DNA from: Porticoccaceae bacterium
Lineage (GTDB): Bacteria; Pseudomonadota; Gammaproteobacteria; Pseudomonadales; Porticoccaceae
NCBI GenBank assembly: GCA_023228865.1
Contig: JALOAH010000156.1
Location: 1 to 6,215 of the forward strand
Direction of reading: 5' to 3'
Length of the DNA: 6,215 nt
How positions within the stretch are numbered: the stretch's first letter is position 1; each line of letters opens with the position of its first letter. Position numbers and translations under genes: made by a program. The notes under the pieces were generated by a model, which saw only the letters and a program-made list of their open reading frames with translations, had not been told where the DNA came from and made no database searches. Below, piece by piece: positions 1-4,815 of the stretch.

Positions 1-1
1 C

Positions 2-814
2 AACTTCGAGGTCGTCAGCTACAGGGTGTATCGTGACGGCAAGCCGGTCGGCCAAACCTGGAGCGAGACCAGTTTCGTTGATGCAACTGTCGAGCCGGGC
101 GCCACTTATAACTACAGCGTCACAGCCGTTGACGATGCCGGTCTGGAATCCCCCCGCTCGCCCCCGGTCCGCGGTGGACCCGCAACCCGCTGGGCGCAGG
201 ACAATTTCGCGGACAACAATTATGATCAGGCTGACCCCAACCTGAAAAACGGATTGCGCTGGAAACTGATCACCGGCGCGGCTACTGTTGCCAAGTCCGG
301 CAACACCAGGTTTCTGCGTCCGGGCGTTACCCAGGAGGATGAAAGCCTGATCGTTACTGAGGGCTCGGTCGGCATGCCATTCCTGTTCGAGTTCCGCAAC
401 TCCCAGTCCTATGTTGTCGGTCATCAGGGGGCGGTGCTGCTCTATCAGGATCCTGAGAACTACTATACTCTGGTCATCAACAGCAACAACGGCGATGTCG
501 CCAGCGGCCTTTACCGGGTCATGAATGGCGAATCCGTCCTGATCGGGTCTTCGCGCCTGGTCGGCCTGCGCCACCAGAGTTCGGCTGCCGATTATAGTGT
601 CACCGTCAGCCGTGGCGAGAAGGACATTGTTTTTCAAGTGACGCGGCGCAACTGGAGTGTTGCACCCGAGGGGGTAGAAACCTTCGAGTGGCGCGACGAT
701 GATCCGGCGGCACTGCGGCTCTTCCGCAAGGGTCCGGTCGGCTTCCGACAGCCTGTGACCGGTACCCACAGCGTCGCCTCCTACACCAATATCCACCTGG
801 CATTGCAGCAGTAG
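2..814 (+). CDS. C-terminal end of a large, probably secreted FN3 / LamG-like domain protein (5' end outside the window)
   Basis: The frame is open from base 2 to the TAG at 812-814, giving the last 270 residues of a protein whose start lies upstream. Residues 1-56 look like the end of a fibronectin type III domain: SYRVYRDGKPVG, then a PGATYNYSVTAVDDAG strand pair typical of the last FN3 strands. Residues ~67-268 look like a concanavalin/LamG-like jelly roll: a buried GAVLLYQDPENYYTLVIN strand, then LYRVMNGESVLIG, and a closing strand SYTNIHLAL. FN3 and LamG modules are common in exported adhesins and in carbohydrate-active enzymes, where they usually do not carry catalysis, so the function must lie upstream. 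No sorting signal or transmembrane anchor is visible at the C-terminus. The codon use is GC-rich, like the operon at 4192-6215 and unlike the mobile DNA between. The domain calls are by eye; that it is a real coding end is near certain. Confidence 0.85.
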   Translation, partial: NFEVVSYRVYRDGKPVGQTWSETSFVDATVEPGATYNYSVTAVDDAGLESPRSPPVRGGPATRWAQDNFADNNYDQADPNLKNGLRWKLITGAATVAKSGNTRFLRPGVTQEDESLIVTEGSVGMPFLFEFRNSQSYVVGHQGAVLLYQDPENYYTLVINSNNGDVASGLYRVMNGESVLIGSSRLVGLRHQSSAADYSVTVSRGEKDIVFQVTRRNWSVAPEGVETFEWRDDDPAALRLFRKGPVGFRQPVTGTHSVASYTNIHLALQQ

Positions 815-869
815 CGCAGCCTGGACAGTGATCGGCGCTGGCCTGTGTAAGTGCAGTGTTGCTCATCGG

Positions 870-1027
870 GGGATGGCGGAGCGGACCAGTCGGAAAACGT
901 GGCGTGATATCGGCCCGTCCGCTGCGTTCTCGTGCCCCTCGCAAACACTTGTTTCGCTCGGGACACGACGCCTTGCGTACGAACCAATCTGACGCCACGT
1001 TTTCCGACTGGTCCGCTCCGCCACCCC
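870..1027. repeat. MITE-like inverted-repeat element, ~158 bp
   Basis: Bases 874-905 and 992-1023 are perfect reverse complements (32 bp). The match extends outward to 870 and 1027 with a single mismatch (873/1024). The 86-base centre is itself an imperfect palindrome: a TCGTG-cccctcgcaaac half faces a gtttcgctcggga-CACGA half around base 935. Short reading frames exist on both strands because of the symmetry, but none has a convincing ribosome binding site or protein-like composition. The size and architecture fit a non-autonomous MITE-like element or a large REP/BIME-type repeat placed 55 bases after a stop codon. As RNA it would form a very strong hairpin and may also end or insulate transcription. 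No flanking target duplication is seen. The element class is inference; the repeat itself is directly visible. Confidence 0.85.
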
Positions 1028-1210
1028 GGGGGCACTCCGGGGCGCGGCTCGTTGGCCTGAGCCCCGGAAGATCATGCGACAAAGCCCGGAAAACCGGCGC
1101 TATCGGACAGGCCTGACATCGTGCCCCAGCCTGACGCGTCGCCTGACTGGGAACGCAGGGCTCTGCACCTGCTCAAAAATAAAAACCACACACCTCACCG
1201 GCCACAGTTT
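1024..1210. other. Non-coding spacer with a GC-rich hairpin and GCCTGAC repeats
   Basis: No gene is supported here. TCCGGGGC at 1036-1043 pairs with GCCCCGGA at 1061-1068 (8 bp, 17-base loop). No T-run follows, so it is not a typical intrinsic terminator. The heptamer GCCTGAC occurs three times, at 1111, 1129 and 1141. From about 1175 the composition becomes A-rich (CTCAAAAATAAAAACCACAC) just before the insertion sequence end at 1211. Confidence 0.5.
1036..1068. repeat. GC-rich stem-loop, 8-bp perfect stem
   Basis: TCCGGGGC and GCCCCGGA are exact reverse complements separated by 17 bases. The stem sits just outside the large inverted repeat. It could be a downstream part of the same dispersed repeat or a factor-independent pause site. 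Without a T-tract it is not called a terminator. Confidence 0.5.
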
Positions 1211-1229
1211 CAGGGCGTTTTTATTTGGG
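1211..1229 (+). repeat. Terminal inverted repeat of the ISAs1-type element, transposase 3' side
   Basis: CAGGGCGTTTTTATTTGGG on the plus strand is the partner of the repeat at 3111-3129. The transposase stop codon (TAA, 1223-1221 on the minus strand) falls inside this repeat, so the gene runs essentially to the end of the element. Confidence 0.75.
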
Positions 1230-2977
1230 TTTTAGCTTTGATGTTACCATTCGAAATACAGTGCATTTACTATCTCTGAGATTATCGACAAGTTCGGCCA
1301 GGTTCTGGCTCTCTGTCCTTGAGTTTATGAGGAGCAGCACTGATCTCAAGACTGCCAGATTTGCAACCAGGTTGGGGTTTTTGCTGCGGGTTTTATCCTC
1401 AAGTAACGTACAGTCCCTACGATTGTGGTTGCGTGACTCGATTTTCCAGTGGTCTCTGATATGGGCTGCCCACTGAACAGCCGTACGAGCCTCGATGTTC
1501 AAAGTGCTGAGGTGAAAGACAGTTTCCGCGGAAGTTTTGCCAGTTTTAATCACTTCACGAGTCCTGGTTGTCTTCAAAAGTGTACAAGTTCCAAAAAGCC
1601 CGACTTTCATCGGTTCGCAAATCGAATAAACGGTTGTTTTACGTGTCTCGATCCTTCCATGCCCTTTTTCGGTTACTTTTGGTGTTGAAAAAAGGGGGGG
1701 CTGCCCGAGGTGATGCGGGCACAGTTTTGATAGATCGTTTTCTGGTTCTTTTTGATCTGCACCAAAGCTTCACCACCCGACATGACTACCTCACGAACTG
1801 TCTCCTGCTGGCAGTGCAAGGCATCCAGTGAAACAACAGCATTTGACAAATCAGTTTCCCGCAGGAGTTTACGTCCGACAATTACCTCACACTTTTCGCC
1901 CTGTTTCTTTTTTTGTGATATCTGAGCCATGGCAACTGGAACTCCGGTTTCCGTGTCGCTTAATGACACAAGCCCTGTTACATTTTGAATAAACTTGCCG
2001 TCCAGAGCCAATTGGCGGGGTAATTGTCCTTCATTTTCCCTGATCCACGCACCTACGACCTCTGCCAGGCTGTCGGGGTCGAGCTGTCGCAAAAGATTAT
2101 AGAAAGCACTGTAGGAAGGTACACAGCGGTATTCGCCTTGGCCTTTGCGGTCAAAGCGTGGCAGTCCAAGCAGAGCACGTTGCCGCATGGTCAACTTGTT
2201 GCAGTATCTGACGATTGACTGGAGGTCTTTCATGCCTGTCATGACCCCCATGGTCAGCAAGGTCAGCATGGCACCGATATGAAACTTGCGATTGCGGGCT
2301 CTCGGGTCCGGCACCCGGCTTAGAGCCTCTTGAAGCGACTCGATCTGTTTTGATAAAAGGGGCAGAACTCCATGATTGTCGCTGCCAGAGGCTTTCTCAT
2401 ATTCTGCAGGCAGTTTGTGGGCACAGAGAAGCTCGCAGGCTTTGGGATGTAACGTCTTGATCCAGAGTTTCTTGGGGCTTTTATTATCCACATAGTAGTC
2501 ACCTGTGTGACGGGACCGCGCAAAGCCTTTCGTCAAACCGAGTGCCTCCCAGCCGGAAGCACGATAACAGGTGCCGCTTGCAGACTCACGATCACTGAAC
2601 GTTTCAGCCAGCAGTGGTTTGTAGCCAAACTTCTCAAACCAAAGCTCGGGAAGCATCCGTACACAGCAAGCCAATACCTGCGAGGCCAGGTTGGGGCGTT
2701 CTCCAGGCTTGGAAAGTAGTGTGAAACGACGGTTTTGCACAACCAGCTTCTGACGATCAGCACGCATGGAGCGCGTCCAGCCGATATACTCATCCCGTGC
2801 CTTGAGTCGATAAGATGCTGCCCCCCAAGATAATAGAGCAACCCACTCGCCGGACTCCACAGCCACAAGGCGCATAGTGTGTCCACCAGAGCGTGTCTCG
2901 CCCATGTAATGATGCTTTTTCTCAAGCTGATTGAAACGTTTCAACTCACTGTCAGATATCTCTCTGATATGCAACAT
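1221..2977 (-). pseudogene. ISAs1-family transposase with N-terminal DUF4338 (DruA-type) domain, split by a -1 frameshift
   Basis: The start chosen is the ATG at 2977 (MLHIREISDSEL), which has GAGG just upstream. The frame is open further, to 3136, but that extension is low-complexity and starts outside the element. Residues 1 to ~195 resemble DUF4338, the family of the Druantia protein DruA (YMGETRSGGHTMRLVAV, PNLASQVLACCVRMLP, GTCYRASGWEALGLTKGF). Residues ~208-310 are the ISAs1 N-terminal region (VPDPRARNRKFHIGAMLTLL, LDPDSLAEVVGAWI). Residues ~320 onward are the DDE nuclease: D326 (LALDGK), D385 (VSLDALHCQ) and, after the frameshift, E527 (LLEDKTR). The first frame ends at 1673. The rest (VTEKGHGRIETRKTTVY, then RDHWKIES) continues in the -1 frame to 1221, for a joined product of 585 residues. 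Either a one-base loss has disabled the gene, or translation slips at the C7T6 tract. All three catalytic residues are kept if the frames are joined. Confidence 0.85.
1688..1700 (-). other. C7T6 homopolymer at the transposase frame break (possible slippage site)
   Basis: On the minus strand the gene reads agc-ccc-ccc-ttt-ttt. The frame without a shift ends after FFQHQK at 1673. A -1 shift at or just after the prolines gives LFSTPKVTEKGHGRIETR, which joins exactly onto the conserved ISAs1 motif. C_CCC_CCC has the form X_XXY_YYZ expected of a -1 ribosomal slip site. A simple one-base deletion in the tract, or a sequencing or assembly error, is equally compatible. Confidence 0.6.
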
Positions 2978-3042
2978 GTTAGACCTCGTTGGCTTGCTAT
3001 AGGAAAAAAAACAAGAAAAGAAAACGGAGAGCACCCGAAGCA

Positions 3043-3072
3043 TAGACAACCAAAAATGGGTCAAGTTGTCTA
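3043..3072. promoter_or_regulatory. Inverted repeat upstream of the transposase gene, possible promoter/operator
   Basis: TAGACAAC (3043-3050) and GTTGTCTA (3065-3072) are perfect 8-bp inverted repeats separated by 14 bases, 66-95 bases before the transposase start. On the minus strand the spacer contains TTGACC, a plausible -35. No good -10 at standard spacing was found. The dyad could bind a repressor or the transposase itself; this is inference. Confidence 0.35.
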
Positions 3073-3110
3073 GAAAAAAGTAACATGTAGGAATGTCATC
3101 AATTAAATAG

Positions 3111-3129
3111 GCTAAATGAAAAAGCCCTG
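3111..3129 (-). repeat. Terminal inverted repeat of the ISAs1-type element, transposase 5' side
   Basis: Read on the minus strand from 3129, CAGGGCTTTTTCATTTAGC matches the other end in its first six bases exactly and in 15 of the first 18. It falls inside the reading frame that starts at 3194, which becomes nonsense from this point and ends at the TGA at 3101-3099. Confidence 0.75.
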
Positions 3130-3194
3130 TCAACACTGCAGGGTTTGGAAAATAACTCTGGAAATAAAACGCTCTGTTTGGTAGCTTGGTTCAT
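3130..3194 (-). pseudogene. N-terminal remnant of another transposase (IS1380-like), cut by the ISAs1-type element
   Basis: An ATG at 3194 on the minus strand is preceded by AAAGGA at a 6-base spacing. The first 21 codons read MNQATKQSVLFPELFSKPCS and then V. This resembles the start of IS1380-family transposases, which commonly open with a polar stretch, an LFP-type motif and a basic-proline segment before the conserved domain. At 3129 the ISAs1-type end begins, and the hybrid frame runs ten more codons to a TGA at 3101-3099. The remainder of this transposase is not found on the other side of the ISAs1-type element, so the original element has lost almost its whole gene. The family call rests on about 20 residues and is weak. 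That a translated start is interrupted here is better supported, because start, ribosome binding site and promoter are all in place. Confidence 0.5.
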
Positions 3195-3256
3195 GGGAAG
3201 TCCTTTTGTTTTTGTTTTAACTATCTGCATTATAGCAGATTACAAGAGAACTTCCC
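3195..3256. repeat. Short inverted repeat (GGGAAGT / ACTTCCC) around the leader of the truncated transposase
   Basis: GGGAAGT at 3195-3201 pairs with ACTTCCC at 3250-3256. It encloses the promoter and 5' leader of the 3194 minus-strand start, and the inner copy abuts the ATG. It may be an RNA hairpin that limits ribosome access, a common way to restrain transposase expression, or part of the terminal repeat of the lost element. The short arms make chance possible. Confidence 0.3.
3223..3240 (-). promoter_or_regulatory. Extended -10 promoter with flanking dyad for the truncated transposase
   Basis: On the minus strand TGCTATAAT is a consensus extended -10 (TATAAT at 3234-3229), 35 bases before the ATG at 3194. 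ATCTGC (3223-3228) and GCAGAT (3235-3240) are perfect inverted repeats on either side of the -10, so a bound protein could block the promoter. The -35 at 17-base spacing (TGGGAA) is poor, which is tolerable with an extended -10. Confidence 0.45.
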
Positions 3257-3271
3257 ACTTTTTTCAGTAGT

Positions 3272-3562
3272 TTACGTCATTATTCGTGAATAATTCGGGC
3301 TAAAGAACTTGAGCCGAAAGGGAGTCTCGTATTTCGCGGTCGTTTTACACTTGCCGCACTTGACCATTATGCGTGCTTTACCCATAACGGTTTGAATGTT
3401 CATGCCTATCATGCGCACCTTGCTCAAAGGCTTGCCGTCGCTGCCTGTGCTTGGGGTGTCATCGGCCAACTCCTGTAAGCGGGCTTGAAACTTCTTGAGG
3501 CCTTCAGCTCTGGCTTCTTCCTCAAACTCTCTCTCTAGTCTGGCCAATTCGTCTGTTGTCAT
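3272..3562 (-). CDS. Small protein, possible N-terminal fragment of an ISKra4-type (UPF0236-like) transposase
   Basis: The start is the ATG at 3562, with an excellent AAGGAG four bases upstream; the frame extends back to 3712 but would overlap the divergent gene. The product is 96 residues. Residues 1-33 are a highly charged helix (LARLEREFEEEARAEGLKKF). From residue ~41, DGKPLSKVR is followed by a strand-rich part ending in VKCGKCKTTAKYETPFRLKF. This order (charged helix, DG-x-L, a strand with T/G, a Cys pair, an aromatic-Pro strand) resembles the N-terminal part of ISKra4-type transposases, which are several hundred residues long, so this would be a fragment ended at ~3272. The IS1380-like leader begins just beyond, which fits truncation by insertion. 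CGKC is a single Cys pair and could be half of a zinc site. It may instead be an intact small DNA-binding protein. Its divergent partner starts at 3623. Confidence 0.6.
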   Translation of the reverse strand: MTTDELARLEREFEEEARAEGLKKFQARLQELADDTPSTGSDGKPLSKVRMIGMNIQTVMGKARIMVKCGKCKTTAKYETPFRLKFFSPNYSRIMT

Positions 3563-3575
3563 TTTTCTCCTTGAC

Positions 3576-3599
3576 ACTGAATCATTCGTATGATTCAGT
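3576..3599. promoter_or_regulatory. Perfect 10-bp dyad between divergent genes, probable operator
   Basis: ACTGAATCAT (3576-3585) and ATGATTCAGT (3590-3599) are exact reverse complements around a 4-base centre. The palindrome sits in the middle of the 60-base gap between the divergent starts at 3562 and 3623, between the two ribosome binding sites. A TTGACA at 3571-3576 overlaps its edge, but no -10 at standard spacing is convincing. Placement and symmetry favour a shared operator for a dimeric regulator. Confidence 0.5.
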
Positions 3600-3622
3600 A
3601 TGGTCTCACGAAAGGAGTAGAA

Positions 3623-3958
3623 ATGCAAACAGAAAAAATCACTCAACTGGAGGCCAGAATATGCGAGACGAAGCAGGAGATCATGGACTTGCCTCCAATG
3701 CGTCCGGGACATATTTCAACCCAATACCGAACCCGTGACAAAAATCGGCAGGCTTATCCCCAGCTTAGCTATACTTTCCGTAAAAAGGGGCACACTGAAT
3801 ATATCCGAGCCGATGATCTTGAGCGCATTTCGCTTGAAGTGGAGAGTTACAAAGCTTTCAAAGAGATAGTTGAAAGGCTTTATGCGCTGTCAATCGAGCT
3901 CTCAAAAGCCAAGAGTTCAAAATACAGAAAGAAAACCAAAACCTCAAAAGAAAAGTAA
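3623..3958 (+). CDS. DUF6788-like small protein, probably mobile-element associated
   Basis: The start is the ATG at 3623, with AAAGGAG five bases upstream; the longer start at 3590 lies inside the intergenic dyad and lacks such a site. The product is 111 residues. Residues 1-25 are helical (QLEARICETKQEIMDLP). A central part follows: MRPGHISTQYRTRD, a Tyr-Pro turn (YPQLSYTFRKKGH) and TEYIRADDLERI. Residues ~69-95 form a second helix (VESYKAFKEIVERLYALS). The C-terminal 17 residues are almost entirely Lys, Ser and Thr. This helix / G-[SH]-I / YP-x-Y / K-GH / long-helix order resembles DUF6788 proteins, short proteins of unknown function. The basic tail suggests nucleic-acid binding. It is transcribed away from the 3562 gene across a shared dyad, so the two may be co-regulated. 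The A-rich codon use differs from the flanking host genes and supports horizontal origin. Function unknown; family call moderate. Confidence 0.7.
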   Translation: MQTEKITQLEARICETKQEIMDLPPMRPGHISTQYRTRDKNRQAYPQLSYTFRKKGHTEYIRADDLERISLEVESYKAFKEIVERLYALSIELSKAKSSKYRKKTKTSKEK

Positions 3959-4191
3959 TCACGGCTTGCGGTAAAATATAGACTGGTATATCCAGATAAT
4001 CTGGCGGAACAAGTCAGTTCAAGACCATTCTATCTAGCCAGCAAAAGAAAAAGGTTCAATAACAGAGATGCGCCCTCGTAAAACCACTGCTAAAATTAAG
4101 AATTGCAGGTTGGTCGGTCTTATAGTAAGCTTGCTTTATCACTGGGCTTGGCTATATGCATGGCGATAATCTTTTTCTGGAGCGACCTTCA
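3959..4191. other. AT-rich spacer between the mobile DNA and the secreted-protein operon
   Basis: No convincing gene. CCAGAT-A-ATCTGG (3992-4004) is a perfect short palindrome downstream of the DUF6788-like gene, without a T-run. A 33-codon frame at 4068-4169 (basic start, then LVGLIVSLLYHWAWLYAW) lacks a well-placed ribosome binding site and is not called. The composition changes to GC-rich at about 4140-4160, which probably marks the right edge of the foreign DNA. Confidence 0.5.
4131..4158 (+). promoter_or_regulatory. Weak candidate promoter for the 4192-6215 operon
   Basis: TTGCTT (4131-4136) and TATATG (4153-4158) are separated by 16 bases and end 33 bases before the ATG at 4192. Each hexamer has four matches to the sigma-70 consensus. 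The sequence is AT-rich enough that a chance match is possible. Confidence 0.25.
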
Positions 4192-4815
4192 ATGAGCCGG
4201 TTTGCGAGGTTGGGTATTTTCTTTGTGGCAGTGTCCGGACTCTGCCTCGCACCGCCTATGGTGCGGGGCTGGACGCTGAACGTCAAACGTCTCGGCGAAC
4301 CTGTCTATGCCGATGGTGAAGTTTCGCAGGATAAAGCCATTCCGCCACAGGCTGCCGACAAGCTCCTCGACTTCACGGTTACGATTACTGCCACGACCAG
4401 TGCCACCAACAACGTCCAGATCGCCTTCGGGCGCGATGACAGTCCGATGGATGGAGAATTGGCCGCCGAGGAGACTGACCTTATTATAGGCTGGGATCGG
4501 GGTGCCTGGTTTATACGTCCCCGTGGTCTGCGCGAACGTTATGAATACATACCTTCTGATGGTGGCGAGACGCTTAAGGAACGGACTCTCAAGCTACGGA
4601 TCGGGATTGCGCAGCACGATACTCCGGTGGAGCTAACGCTGGAAGACGAAGCGGGGGTTTTCAGCTTCTCCGGCTTGAATCTCGACCCCCTACCCGACTG
4701 GATCAACCCGATCGGCTGGGATCTTCTCAGAGTCACCGTAAGGGGACGTGACCCACGCGACGAGGATATCGTTGTCCGCTTCGGTGCCGATGGAATGGTA
4801 ATTATATTGAGGTAG
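4192..4815 (+). CDS. Secreted beta-rich protein of unknown function
   Basis: The start is the ATG at 4192 (MSRFARLGIFFVAVSGLCLA), with GGAG nine bases upstream; an in-frame ATG at 4156 would put 12 unlike residues ahead of a good signal peptide. The product is 207 residues. Residues 1-26 form a Sec signal (basic SRFAR, hydrophobic core, likely cut after MVRG). The Cys in SGLCL does not sit in a proper lipobox. The mature part alternates strands and turns: FTVTITATTSATNNVQIAFG (61-80), an acidic DDSPMDGELAAEETD segment, LIIGWDRGAWFI (97-108), then strands to LRVTVRG and IVVRFGADGMVIIL at the end. I do not recognise the family. The acidic segment before LIIGWD could bind calcium, by analogy with the Asp-rich loops of the next gene. 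Its stop codon directly abuts the next start, so the two are surely co-transcribed and probably work together at the cell surface. Confidence 0.85.
   Translation: MSRFARLGIFFVAVSGLCLAPPMVRGWTLNVKRLGEPVYADGEVSQDKAIPPQAADKLLDFTVTITATTSATNNVQIAFGRDDSPMDGELAAEETDLIIGWDRGAWFIRPRGLRERYEYIPSDGGETLKERTLKLRIGIAQHDTPVELTLEDEAGVFSFSGLNLDPLPDWINPIGWDLLRVTVRGRDPRDEDIVVRFGADGMVIILR

Larger units (their letters stand above)
1211..3129 (-). mobile_element. ISAs1-family insertion sequence (1919 bp) with a DruA-type N-terminal domain on its transposase
   Basis: The transposase on the minus strand matches the ISAs1 architecture. The ends at 1211 and 3129 both begin CAGGGC and continue as related inverted repeats (15 of the first 18 bases agree: CAGGGCGTTTTTATTTGG against CAGGGCTTTTTCATTTAG). 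The element is longer than ordinary ISAs1 members, which are roughly 1.2-1.4 kb, because the transposase carries about 200 extra residues at its N-terminus. ISAs1 members usually make 8-10 bp target duplications. The flanks here, GCCACAGTTT (1201-1210) and TCAACACTGC (3130-3139), do not match, so a deletion or recombination probably removed one original flank. The right end lies inside another transposase gene. Confidence 0.8.

Noticed and set aside
606..1116. Several open frames of 70-158 codons on both strands over 606-1116
   Set aside because: They overlap the real gene end and the large inverted repeat. The repeat makes both strands open, and the predicted proteins are Arg/Ser-rich with no good ribosome binding site.
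870..1147. CRISPR array or tRNA/rRNA in the repeat-rich spacer
   Set aside because: The repeats are one inverted pair and three short heptamers without regular repeat-spacer units, and no cloverleaf or rRNA motif is seen.
1156..1187. CAGGGCTCTGCACC at 1156 as an alternative end of the ISAs1-type element
   Set aside because: Only the first six bases match the other end. The repeat at 1211 matches 15 of 18 and lies right at the transposase stop.
2978..3136. N-terminal extension of the transposase to an ATG at 3136
   Set aside because: It starts outside the insertion sequence end, has no ribosome binding site and is a Phe/Ser-rich low-complexity stretch. The ATG at 2977 has GAGG upstream and begins the conserved domain.
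4068..4169. 33-codon frame with a basic start and a hydrophobic end, possible small membrane peptide
   Set aside because: No well-placed ribosome binding site, and it overlaps the candidate promoter of the 4192 gene. Length is within chance for AT-rich spacer.
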